Shown: in pieces, positions 56,501 to 63,080 of the stretch | Layout: the number at the start of each line of letters is the position of its first letter | How positions within the stretch are numbered: position 1 is the stretch's first letter | Assembly (NCBI GenBank): GCA_023957475.1 | Contig: JAMLHA010000003.1 | Location: 124,001 to 188,000 of the forward strand | Direction of reading: 5' to 3' | Source of the DNA: Crocinitomicaceae bacterium | GTDB taxonomy: Bacteria; Bacteroidota; Bacteroidia; Flavobacteriales_D; Crocinitomicaceae | DNA length: 64,000 nt | The notes under the pieces: generated by a model | What the model was told of the DNA's origin: nothing | Database searches by the model: none | Seen by the model: only the letters and a program-made list of their open reading frames with translations | Position numbers and translations under genes: made by a program

Positions 56501-56520
56501 AATGATAAAACGTTTTTCAT
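50563..56520 (-). CDS. Very large T9SS-exported repeat adhesin with gliding-type C-terminal domain
   Basis: About 1985 residues from the ATG at 56520 (MKNVLSLIFVVFIALSNGMF signal peptide). After cleavage comes His-rich EHSHSHD, then a helical region and a jelly-roll-like part to about 370. A PKD domain lies near 430-515 (YQWNFGDGISSP). Residues about 515-1650 are twelve repeats of 94-96 residues, each with VCxN or LCQG, an FTY-x-NGG hairpin, GTYTYxL and VTVNPLP. Then Ig/PKD domains (YVWNFGDGTGP) and a type B T9SS domain: YVPNTFTPDGDDYNETFKPI, FNRWGEMVF, GTYTWKIEV. This is SprB-like in design but smaller. No PorP/SprF gene adjoins. Surface adhesion or motility is inference. Confidence 0.85.
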   Translation of the reverse strand: MKNVLSLIFVVFIALSNGMFGQEHSHSHDLSPQEVACRNNVQSSFDKLKKDKAFKQLFYNQFQSDYVDFLNWNQYEVDILLNYMKSTYCNQSQSVSFTDYYLASIERTKDNYWFNTPVMHPIDGMIQVGKYIYLENEPASNKLDKDNPNNPKAACDNADFEYQDYTNWTRYCGDVTGAFLGATTNETTSCGTQHALMTGGTDAYTSAPRVFEGSRSAMLGDGTGTGAKYARLRRTFTVSSADFSLTYNYMAVLQDPGTGHADRERPFFNVKLFDAGGNEVNCATYFSYFGDGAPGWVTGGGVAYRTWTSVFVPLGMYNGQTLTFEITVGDCSASGHWGYAYVDIICDQMTIDQFCQGTQTILQAPTTGIQAYEWSTGATTSSIAITAPGVYTCNVLPIGSICSALLTYTATVYPVPSPSFTAAPNPTCVGGVVNLASTTTIDPGGSITGYQWNFGDGISSPSSNGTMSGVSQTTGTYTNPNHTYNTAGTGNITLTVTTADGCTASIQNPLTVVPGPTATITGASTHCEGTGSPGITLTGGTTPGPYTFTYNVNGGASQTATTSGGSSSVTIPVPNSPAGTYTYNITQVSDPLSASCVSAVTGSQTITINPTPNATIGSDATVCAGAAAPSILFTGSNGTSTYQFTYSVNGGASQTINSTGSTASVTVPTGTPGTYVYTLSSVTDVATGCSNTITAPNTATVVVNPVPNATAAGATTVCQNGPQPTITFTGTNSTNNYTFTYNLNGGTSQTITTTGGGNTGSINVPTTTPGTYTYTLTNVTDPATGCGQTVNDPQVIVVNPLPTATIAGTTTICEGSTTPQITFTGSGATPDYEFTYSLNGGASQTISTTGGNAVSIATPTAPGTYTYTLQSVTAINAGGCSQAQSGTAIVTINPMPTASIAGATTVCQNDTQPNIIFTGNNSSSNYTFTYSINGGANQTVTTTGGANTATISVPTSSAGTFTYNLVNVSDPNTGCNQNINQTQVVTVNPLPTATISGTTTLCQGAPSASVVFTGLNGTSDYQFTYALNGGSPQTITTSGGNTATITVPTTNAGTYSYVLQSVQDVTTGCSQTQSGTATVIVNPMPSATSSGATVVCQNDSQPTIIFTGNNSSNNYSFTYTLNGGANQVLTTTGGANTSTISVPTTSVGTFTYNLINVADPATGCNQNINETQIVTVNPLPTATISGTTTLCQGASPTQVIFTGANGTSNYQFTYSLNGGSPQTITTSGGNTASITIPTTIAGTYSYVLQSVQDVTTGCSQTQSGTATVIINPMPNASSAGATVVCQNDGQPSIVFTGNNSSNNYSFTFTLNGGAPQTVTTSGGSNQYTINVPTNVAGTFTYNLINVADPATGCNQTVSETQVVTVNPLPSATVYGTASLCQGSTNPQITFSGTNGTSEYLFTYSINGGAPQTITTSGSNTVTVDVPTTVATTYTYQLISVQDVTTGCSQTQTGSAIVTVGMTPVATISNSVAVCQDATAPGVTFTGSNSSGQFAFSYTINGGPIQVATSTNGSSATVTQPTNVPGTYVYHLINVMDPATMCNYDVDLSATITVSPLPNASISSPVSACQMDATLPEIVFTGLNGTDPYTFTYNINGGANQYANSSGGTVTFQIPTSAVGTFTYTITNVQEGSTLGCQQAVNEQTVVTIHALPIVDAGNDQTVCANTQVVLTGAGAQTYVWDNGVTNGVPFTANTTTTYTVIGTDNNGCQNNDYVKINVIPIPVVDFDGQDLYGCSPVTPILTNHSIGNLTDCKWYIGNGQVLQGCSGASLTITDPGCYDVTLVVSTPEGCTSSLTMTDYICVEDIPIASFYPSPAELNSYNWESQMVNTTQGATNYVWNFGDGTGPSTVHSPTHAFPNDEAGTYTVTLIASTPAGCADTAKVPITVVEVPIIYVPNTFTPDGDDYNETFKPILTSGFDPQDYTLYVFNRWGEMVFESHDPSIGWNGKYGKDGKICQDGTYTWKIEVKMKSSSEHKQYVGHVNIIR
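51570..54975. repeat. Twelve tandem ~285-bp coding repeats in the adhesin
   Basis: DNA for the twelve 94-96-residue repeats. From repeat 3 to 10, odd and even units alternate (GATVVCQN type and GTTTLCQG type), so the real duplicated unit is about 570 bp. Repeats 5-9 are the most alike. Confidence 0.8.
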
Positions 56521-56655
56521 TTGCAGTAACTGGTCTTTTCTAAAGTAAGTAGTCATATCTATAAAGTTTTGATTGTTAAATATAAGTTAATTTATTTAGC
56601 TTCTTAACATTAATACGGAATTTTTTTTCTTTGGTTGCTTATTAAATTGAATATT

Positions 56656-57621
56656 CTATTTATTTCTATTTAATAAATAATTACTAATCGTTTTTAATTT
56701 GGTTTTATTTTTATCTAAAACATTGATTTTATTTAAGTTATACAATGCTTTTAAATAATAATTCGTTGCTTCTTCTTCTGCCAATCTTTTTACATCCAAT
56801 TCATTAAATAATTTTTTTGCAAGGTCTATTTTTTTAGTTGAGTTGGTTTCAAGATTGATTTTATTTAATTTTATTAATTGTTCTTTAGAAGCATTTTTCT
56901 TAGCTAATAAATACAACATTGTTTTTTTATTCGCTATGATATCTCCTCCTATTTGTTTCCCAAATTTTTCTGGATCTCCATATAAATCTAAAATATCATC
57001 TTGTATTTGAAAAGACAAGCCAATATTTACGCCAAAATCATAACTATTTTTTCTATCTTCTTCGTTACAATTTGCAATAATGGCAGCTAATTCTAATGAA
57101 CATCCAATCAAAACAGATGTTTTTAAACGAATCATTGTAATGTATTCTTCAATTGTAGTGTCTTCTCGTTCTTCAAAATCCATGTCTAGCTGTTGACCTT
57201 CACAGATTTCAATCGCCGCTTTATTAAACGATTGAAGTAGCGCTCTCAAATCTCCATCTTGTTTTTGCAATAATTGATAGGCTTTTATAATAATTGCATC
57301 ACCTGATAAAATGGCTATTGTTGAGTTCCATTTTTCATGAACTGTTTGATGTCCTCTTCTCAATGGAGCATTGTCCATAATATCATCGTGTACCAATGAA
57401 AAATTATGCAACAATTCTATGGCCAAAGCCGCATTAACAACATTTTCTTTTTGCAAATCAAATAATTCTGCACCCAAAAGTGTCATCATTGGTCGAATTC
57501 TTTTTCCTCCAATATTTAGGAAATATCGAATTGGTTCATAAAGTAATTTGGGTGAGTTGGGTAACTGTAATTTTGAAACTTCTGTTTCAATAAATTTTGT
57601 GTAGATTGGAATAAAATCCAT
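56656..57621 (-). CDS. Polyprenyl (farnesyl/geranylgeranyl-type) diphosphate synthase
   Basis: 321 residues. First Asp-rich motif LVHDDIMDNAPLRRG near 81-95 and second QIQDDILDLYGD near 207, with GGKRIRPMMTLL near 37. Condenses isopentenyl diphosphate with an allylic primer; chain length is not clear from the residues before the first motif (ELLHNFS). Its ATG overlaps the rfbA stop by one base (TAATG), so the two are translated together. A role in lipid carrier synthesis for surface sugars would fit the partner. Confidence 0.9.
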   Translation of the reverse strand: MDFIPIYTKFIETEVSKLQLPNSPKLLYEPIRYFLNIGGKRIRPMMTLLGAELFDLQKENVVNAALAIELLHNFSLVHDDIMDNAPLRRGHQTVHEKWNSTIAILSGDAIIIKAYQLLQKQDGDLRALLQSFNKAAIEICEGQQLDMDFEEREDTTIEEYITMIRLKTSVLIGCSLELAAIIANCNEEDRKNSYDFGVNIGLSFQIQDDILDLYGDPEKFGKQIGGDIIANKKTMLYLLAKKNASKEQLIKLNKINLETNSTKKIDLAKKLFNELDVKRLAEEEATNYYLKALYNLNKINVLDKNKTKLKTISNYLLNRNK

Positions 57622-58481
57622 TATTTAATTAAATTTAATAGGTAATTTCCATAACCGCTTTTCACAAGTGGATTGGCTAATTCTTTTAATTGTTCGGTTG
57701 TGATGTATCCATTTTTATAAGCTACTTCTTCGATGCAACCAATTTTTAATCCTTGACGTTCTTCAATGACTTGTACAAATTGCCCCGCTTGCATTAATGA
57801 AGTAAAAGTTCCTGTATCAAGCCAAGCTGTTCCTTTATTTAAAATCGCAACTTTCAACTTATTTTTACAAAGATATTCTGCATTCACGTCTGTTATTTCG
57901 TATTCTCCACGAGCTGAAGGTTTCAAATTTTTAGCAATTTCAACTACGGAATTGTCGTAAAAATACAAACCAGGAACCGCATAATTTGATTTGGGTTTGG
58001 TTGGTTTTTCTTCTATTGAAATCGCATTCATATTCTTATCAAACTCAACTACTCCATAACGTTGTGGGTCACTTACATGGTAGGCATACACAACTCCTCC
58101 ATCTGGGTTGTTGTTTTCTCTCAAGATTTCGTCCATCCCTGCACCATAAAAAATATTGTCACCCAGAATTAGCGCAACTTTCTCATTTCCAATAAATTCT
58201 TCTCCAATCACAAATGCTTGTGCCAAACCATTAGGTTCTGCTTGCACTTTGTAATGAAACTCACAACCCAAATGTTTTCCATCGCCTAATAAGCGTTGAA
58301 AAAGCGGCATATCGTGTGGTGTAGATATAATTAAAATTTCACGTATTCCCGCCTCCATCAATATTGATAAAGGGTAATAAATCATGGGTTTATCATAAAT
58401 CGGCATTAATTGCTTGCTTATGGCCAATGTCAACGGGTGAAGTCTTGTTCCCGAACCCCCGGCTAAAATAATTCCTTTCAT
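57621..58481 (-). CDS. rfbA: Glucose-1-phosphate thymidylyltransferase
   Basis: First step of dTDP-L-rhamnose synthesis: dTTP plus glucose-1-phosphate to dTDP-glucose. The 286 residues begin [20 protein letters not shown] (nucleotide-binding GGSGTRL), contain [14 protein letters not shown] near 110 and [20 protein letters not shown] near 219. Length and motifs fit RfbA/RmlA. rmlB, C, D are not in the window. The prenyl synthase gene follows with a one-base overlap. Confidence 0.95.
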   Translation of the reverse strand: MKGIILAGGSGTRLHPLTLAISKQLMPIYDKPMIYYPLSILMEAGIREILIISTPHDMPLFQRLLGDGKHLGCEFHYKVQAEPNGLAQAFVIGEEFIGNEKVALILGDNIFYGAGMDEILRENNNPDGGVVYAYHVSDPQRYGVVEFDKNMNAISIEEKPTKPKSNYAVPGLYFYDNSVVEIAKNLKPSARGEYEITDVNAEYLCKNKLKVAILNKGTAWLDTGTFTSLMQAGQFVQVIEERQGLKIGCIEEVAYKNGYITTEQLKELANPLVKSGYGNYLLNLIK

Positions 58482-58618
58482 TCCGTATTTTTGTGGTTCA
58501 ATATTTTTTACAATAATATCAAATTTTATTGATTTGATAGTTAATTTTTTTGTTTGAACACTGATAGAACAATTTTTTTCACTATTATTGAGCTATTAAT
58601 TTACATAAATTCTTTACT

Positions 58619-60463
58619 ATGAAACTTTTAAAACCTTTTAAATTAACGAGTTACTTACTTATTTTAGCTTCTTTATTTATTTCATCATCTATTTATGGAC
58701 AAACATGGTCGCAATTTTCCAAAGTTGTTCCAGCTGATAGAATTGCTTTTGCAAATTATGGAAATGCAGTAGCAATAAATGGTGATTATGCTTTTGTAGG
58801 TGCTCCAAAAGACAATTCAGATGCTTTGTCACAAAATCCGCAAGATGAAACAGGATCTGTTTATGTGTATAAAAAAGTAAATGGTGTGTGGAGTTTTCAT
58901 CAAAAATTAGTTGCCTCGGATAGAACAGATTACGATTATTTTGGTTGGTCGGTTGCTATCTCAGGAAATTACGCCATTGTTGGTTCTTATTTTTCTAAAA
59001 CAGATGCAAGTGGCAATAATCCACTTAATGGAGCTGGTGCGGCTTATATTTTTAAAAACAATGGTACTTCTTGGGTTGAAGTTCAAAAAATTGTAGCTTC
59101 TGACAGAGATATGCAAGATTATTTTGGGTTTTCTGTAGATATTGATGATGACAATGTTGTTGTTGGCGCCTATCAAAATGATTACGATGCAAGTGGTGCA
59201 AATCAACAATTGAAGGCTGGTGCTGCTTATATTTTTCAAAACAATGGTACTTCTTGGGTTGAAGTTCAAAAAATTGTAGCATTAGATAGGTCAATAGATG
59301 ATAATTTTGGAAAGGCGGTTTCAATTTCTGGTAAATACATTGTTGTTGGTGCTCCACAAGAAGATCAAGATGCTACAAATGCAAATTATCTTAGTAATGC
59401 TGGTTCGGCATACATATTTAAAGAAAATGGTGGAAATTGGTCGCAAATTAAAAAAATTGTGGCAAGTGACAGAAGTGTTGATGCCAACTTTGGGAATGCA
59501 GTAGATAACTCTTTTGACTACATTTTAGTGGGAGCGTTTAAGGAAACTACTGATGCCAATGGTGCAAATAGTATTACAGAAGCAGGAGCAGCTTATTTCT
59601 ACGAAAACAATTCAGATGCTTGGGATCAATTGAATAAAATTGTAGCTGGTGACCGCTACGACGTAGCGCATTTTGGTAGAAGCGTTTCTTTGTACAACAC
59701 AACGGCTGTTATTGGTTCTGAGGCAGATTGTTATAACTTAACTGGTCACACCCCAGCTGACAGTGTGAATGTGGCAGGCTCTGCTTTTATTTTTGAACTA
59801 CAAGGTAGTAATTGGACGCAAACGCAAAAAATCATTGCAAATGATAGAAATGAATGGGCTAATTTTGGTCAATCTGTAGCTATTTTTGACAAAGACATTC
59901 TTGTTGGTGCTTACCGAGATAGCAAGGATGCAAACGGTGCCAATAACCTTAATTTTGCAGGTTCTGCTTACTTTTTTGGTGAAAGTTGCACAGTTGATAC
60001 TACTATAACTGTTGTTGGTATCGTTTCTACAGGCGTTACGTTTTCAGCCAATCAGGCTGGCGCAACGTATCAATGGGTGGATTGCGATAATGCAAACGCA
60101 CCAATAGCAGGAGAAACAGCACAAACATTTACAGCAACGTCAAATGGAAATTATGCAGTTATTATAACTTATAATGGGTGTACAATGACATCCAACTGTA
60201 AACCTGTAAATGAATTGGGTATTTCCAAATTGGAAACAACTGTTTTTTCTATTTCACCAAACCCAACAGATGGTTATTTTACGATAAAATCTACCAACCA
60301 CGATGTAGTAGATGTTGAAGTATGCTCACTTTTGGGTACGGTTGTTTACAAAACCACAAAATCATCAGGTGATGCAATTAGCATCAATCTTTCGAATCAA
60401 TATGCTGGTGTTTATTTGGTAAAAGTAAATGGCAAGTTTGTTGGGAAGATTGTGAAGAGATAA
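58619..60463 (+). CDS. T9SS-exported seven-bladed FG-GAP-like protein with Por-type sorting domain
   Basis: 614 residues. Signal peptide to about residue 28 (LLILASLFISSSIYGQ). Residues about 33-450 are seven repeats of about 58-62 residues, each with VASDR..YFG.SVAISG, VGA and AYIF strands, the FG-GAP pattern that forms a seven-bladed propeller. Residues about 460-520 are an Ig-like module (TYQWVDCDNANAPIAGETAQ). The last ~80 residues are a type A sorting domain: FSISPNPTDGYFTIKS, GVYLVKVNGKFVGKIVKR. Expected to be secreted or anchored at the surface. Binding partner unknown. Confidence 0.85.
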   Translation: MKLLKPFKLTSYLLILASLFISSSIYGQTWSQFSKVVPADRIAFANYGNAVAINGDYAFVGAPKDNSDALSQNPQDETGSVYVYKKVNGVWSFHQKLVASDRTDYDYFGWSVAISGNYAIVGSYFSKTDASGNNPLNGAGAAYIFKNNGTSWVEVQKIVASDRDMQDYFGFSVDIDDDNVVVGAYQNDYDASGANQQLKAGAAYIFQNNGTSWVEVQKIVALDRSIDDNFGKAVSISGKYIVVGAPQEDQDATNANYLSNAGSAYIFKENGGNWSQIKKIVASDRSVDANFGNAVDNSFDYILVGAFKETTDANGANSITEAGAAYFYENNSDAWDQLNKIVAGDRYDVAHFGRSVSLYNTTAVIGSEADCYNLTGHTPADSVNVAGSAFIFELQGSNWTQTQKIIANDRNEWANFGQSVAIFDKDILVGAYRDSKDANGANNLNFAGSAYFFGESCTVDTTITVVGIVSTGVTFSANQAGATYQWVDCDNANAPIAGETAQTFTATSNGNYAVIITYNGCTMTSNCKPVNELGISKLETTVFSISPNPTDGYFTIKSTNHDVVDVEVCSLLGTVVYKTTKSSGDAISINLSNQYAGVYLVKVNGKFVGKIVKR

Positions 60464-60646
60464 GTGGGTATTTTTAAACATCATACCCAATTGGTATTAT
60501 TTTCTATTCTTTCAAAACGTAAGTTTTTGGGGAGTCTTCTATCATTGGAATGATGTATCAGAGGATGCTGAGTTGGTTATAATCAACCTTGATCACAGAA
60601 ATGACTATCATTCTTATTAAACCTATATTAACTTGGATGTAGATTG

Positions 60647-61687
60647 TTATTTACAATTAATAAGGCGAACATGAATTAATTTAATTTTATCGGTGCTAAC
60701 AATAACATTATTTGACTCTAGATAATGAGCTGTAAAATTTGCTGCATAACATTTGCCCGATATTTTATCTATATATGAAACGATAAAATCTTTTTTTAGA
60801 GCATAAGCATTTTGAATTACACTACCATCTTGAGATGTCCATGTACCCCATCTGTACCTTCCAAATTCTTCAGAAATTGGTGTAATTGAGTTGATGGAAT
60901 AATTTTCTGGGTTTTTGCTAAACAATGAAGACTCTTTTTTTAACCAGCTAAGTAATGTTGGATGAACAGTTGATTTAGTAAAAACATATTTTTTAAATGG
61001 TGTAGAATTATCAATTGTGTTATAATATTCATAATTTAATAAAGAACTGTTTTTAGTTTTACAATATGATTCAAACTCACTTGTTTTACTATAAGCAGTT
61101 AATGACTCTGTTTGTTTAGTAATAGAGGTGATTTTTGATAACAACTCATCATTAATCACAAACCCTAAGTCATTTTCAAAAGTTTTATATGTATTTATAA
61201 AATCATAATTATCAATAAAAAATTGAGGAAATAATTTGCTGTACTTATCAAATTCGCTTTCATATCGATTGATATAAAATAGAATATTTCTTTCAATTTC
61301 AATTTTTAGATTCTCATTTTCTTTAACTGATTGAATGTTTTGATATACAACCGAATATAATGTTCGTTTACTATAATGATCAATAATACCTGTACTTTTA
61401 TCTGCAATTTTAAATTCATCAGTTAACTGAGGTTTCAAGGCCAGATATTCATTCACCCAAAGTTGACTTTCTTCTTTGTATTTTCCAAAATCATTTACAA
61501 GTGATTTTGTGAATTTACTGCCAATTTTATATTCTAAAATTAGATTGTATTTATGAATAAAGATACTTGTCTTTTTTGCAAATTCTATATTTTCTTCAAA
61601 TTGATTGGTTTTTGAATTTTGCTTATATAAAGAATATGCGCTAAATGAATGAAAAAATAAGATTGAAAAAATGATGTAATATTTCAT
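60647..61687 (-). CDS. Secreted hypothetical protein
   Basis: 346 residues with a signal peptide MKYYIIFSILFFHSFSAYS. The mature part is Lys/Asn/Tyr-rich and mostly helical (SKFTKSLVNDFGKYKEES, NIQSVKENENLKIEIERN), then a more beta-like end (FGRYRWGTWTSQDGSVIQNA). No family recognised. It faces away from the ssb cluster and is separated from the FG-GAP gene by 183 bases in which I see nothing notable. Function unknown. Confidence 0.65.
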   Translation of the reverse strand: MKYYIIFSILFFHSFSAYSLYKQNSKTNQFEENIEFAKKTSIFIHKYNLILEYKIGSKFTKSLVNDFGKYKEESQLWVNEYLALKPQLTDEFKIADKSTGIIDHYSKRTLYSVVYQNIQSVKENENLKIEIERNILFYINRYESEFDKYSKLFPQFFIDNYDFINTYKTFENDLGFVINDELLSKITSITKQTESLTAYSKTSEFESYCKTKNSSLLNYEYYNTIDNSTPFKKYVFTKSTVHPTLLSWLKKESSLFSKNPENYSINSITPISEEFGRYRWGTWTSQDGSVIQNAYALKKDFIVSYIDKISGKCYAANFTAHYLESNNVIVSTDKIKLIHVRLINCK

Positions 61688-61906
61688 ATTAAATTAAATT
61701 GTTTCTACAAATATAATAAAAATAAATTAAATCTATTAAATTGATTTTATGTATTATATCCATTTTCAATCATTTACAAACGAATGTTAACCGAAAGCAA
61801 GTAATTAAATACCGAATAAAATTTTAAACGTACCACAACTTTGCATCGTCGATTGATGATATCGGCAGTAAATAACAATTTTTTCAAACATTTAAAATTT
61901 TACATT

Positions 61907-62254
61907 ATGAACAATTTAAGAAACAAAGTTAGTTTGATTGGACGTTTGGGTATGCAACCTGAATACGTAACAACAGGAAATGGGAAAGCGCTTGCTCGTT
62001 TTTCATTAGCAGTTAATTCTTCGTATAAAGACAAAGAAGGAAACTGGAAAGATGAAACTCAATGGTTAAATATCAAAGCATGGGGTAAAACTGCTGAGCT
62101 GGTAAAAAATTTATTGGCTAAAGGACAAGAAATTGTTGTTGAAGGAAAATTAGTCAACAATAGTTACGAAAGTAAAACCGGAGAAAAACGCTTTTCAACG
62201 GATATAGAAATGAATGAGTTTTTATTGCTAACTCCAAAACAAGCAACAAAATAA
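61907..62254 (+). CDS. ssb: Single-stranded DNA-binding protein, tail-less paralogue 1
   Basis: 115 residues from the ATG at 61907 (an ATG 66 bases upstream would add an unlikely leader). OB-fold sequence: NKVSLIGRLGMQPEYVTTGN, KALARFSLAVNSSY, TQWLNIKAWGKTAELV and GQEIVVEGKLVNNSYESKTG. It ends LLLTPKQATK and lacks the acidic DDDIPF-type tip of replicative SSB. First of three adjacent ssb genes in the same direction. A perfect 10-bp hairpin (62272-62302) separates it from the second. Confidence 0.92.
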   Translation: MNNLRNKVSLIGRLGMQPEYVTTGNGKALARFSLAVNSSYKDKEGNWKDETQWLNIKAWGKTAELVKNLLAKGQEIVVEGKLVNNSYESKTGEKRFSTDIEMNEFLLLTPKQATK

Positions 62255-62271
62255 AATCAATGTACAACCTC

Positions 62272-62302
62272 GTGAGGAGGTCAATATCCAATACCTCCTC
62301 AC
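62272..62302 (+). other. Hairpin between ssb paralogues 1 and 2
   Basis: GTGAGGAGGT and ACCTCCTCAC, perfect 10-bp arms with an 11-base loop. No T tract follows, so an ordinary terminator is unlikely; it may be an RNA processing or attenuation structure. Confidence 0.6.
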
Positions 62303-62318
62303 ATAAATTTAAAGCAAC

Positions 62319-62630
62319 ATGAATCACGTAAATTTAATCGGAAAAATGTGTTCTACTCCTAAAATTGTAGAACTAAACAATGGTAGAAAAATTGCTAGAT
62401 TCTCCATGTCAACCAACGAAATGGTGTTAACAGCAGAAGGCGAAACTCAAAAACGTACACAATGGCATCGTTTAACGGCTTGGGGTAAGTGGGTTCGAAT
62501 TCTTGAAGAACTTGGAGAAAGTGGAATGGAATTGGCCATAGAAGGGAAATTGATTACCCATTTTTATAACAGCAACGGCAAGCGCAAATGTGTTTCTGAA
62601 GTAGAAGTAAATGATTTGGTTATCCTTTAA
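62319..62630 (+). CDS. ssb: Single-stranded DNA-binding protein, tail-less paralogue 2
   Basis: 103 residues: MNHVNLIGKMCSTPKIVELN, RKIARFSMSTNEM, TQWHRLTAWGKWVRILEELG and GMELAIEGKLITHFYNSNGK. Clearly an SSB OB-fold, but short and without linker or acidic tip. It shares the order and spacing of paralogue 1 but is well diverged (it has RLTAWGKW where paralogue 1 has NIKAWGKT). Eleven bases separate it from paralogue 3. Confidence 0.9.
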   Translation: MNHVNLIGKMCSTPKIVELNNGRKIARFSMSTNEMVLTAEGETQKRTQWHRLTAWGKWVRILEELGESGMELAIEGKLITHFYNSNGKRKCVSEVEVNDLVIL

Positions 62631-62641
62631 ATAAACGTACT

Positions 62642-62968
62642 ATGTCAGTAATAAGAAATCACATCACGTTAATTGGTAGTATTGCCTCTGATCACCGAAC
62701 AACACAGTTTGAAAATGGAAATAAAATTGTACGTTTTGATATTTCAACAGATAAAGAATTTAGAGCAAACAATGGAAAAATTAAAAATTCAAAAGAATGG
62801 CACAAAGTTTTTGCCTGGGGCAACTTGGCTAATTTCATCGAACGTTTTGGTGAAAAAGGTAAAAAAGTAGCCATACACGGTCGGTTAATTACTCGCTCCT
62901 ACTTTAGTCCTGAGGGAGTGAAGCGAACAATCACAGAAGTAGAAGTAAAACACATTTTGGGCTTGTAA
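62642..62968 (+). CDS. ssb: Single-stranded DNA-binding protein, tail-less paralogue 3
   Basis: 108 residues: MSVIRNHITLIGSIASDHRT, NKIVRFDISTDKEF, KEWHKVFAWGNLANFIERFG and GKKVAIHGRLITRSYFSPEG. It ends VKHILGL with no acidic tip. Closer in style to paralogue 2 than to 1 (LITxxY after the GxLIT strand). A bidirectional terminator follows at 63021. With three in a row and no replicative partner gene nearby, these may be recombination or competence-type SSBs; that is inference. Confidence 0.9.
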   Translation: MSVIRNHITLIGSIASDHRTTQFENGNKIVRFDISTDKEFRANNGKIKNSKEWHKVFAWGNLANFIERFGEKGKKVAIHGRLITRSYFSPEGVKRTITEVEVKHILGL

Positions 62969-63020
62969 TTGAAATAACAAATTTATCCTTTCAAAATAAC
63001 CACACCTATCTTTACAACAA

Positions 63021-63053
63021 AAAAAGACCGACAGATTACTCCGTCGGTCTTTT
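63021..63053. terminator. Bidirectional terminator after the ssb cluster
   Basis: AAAAGACCGAC / GTCGGTCTTTT arms around AGATTACTCC. Serves ssb paralogue 3 and the convergent T9SS gene. Confidence 0.85.
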
Positions 63054-63080
63054 ACATTTTAATTTAACTTCAAAATGAAG

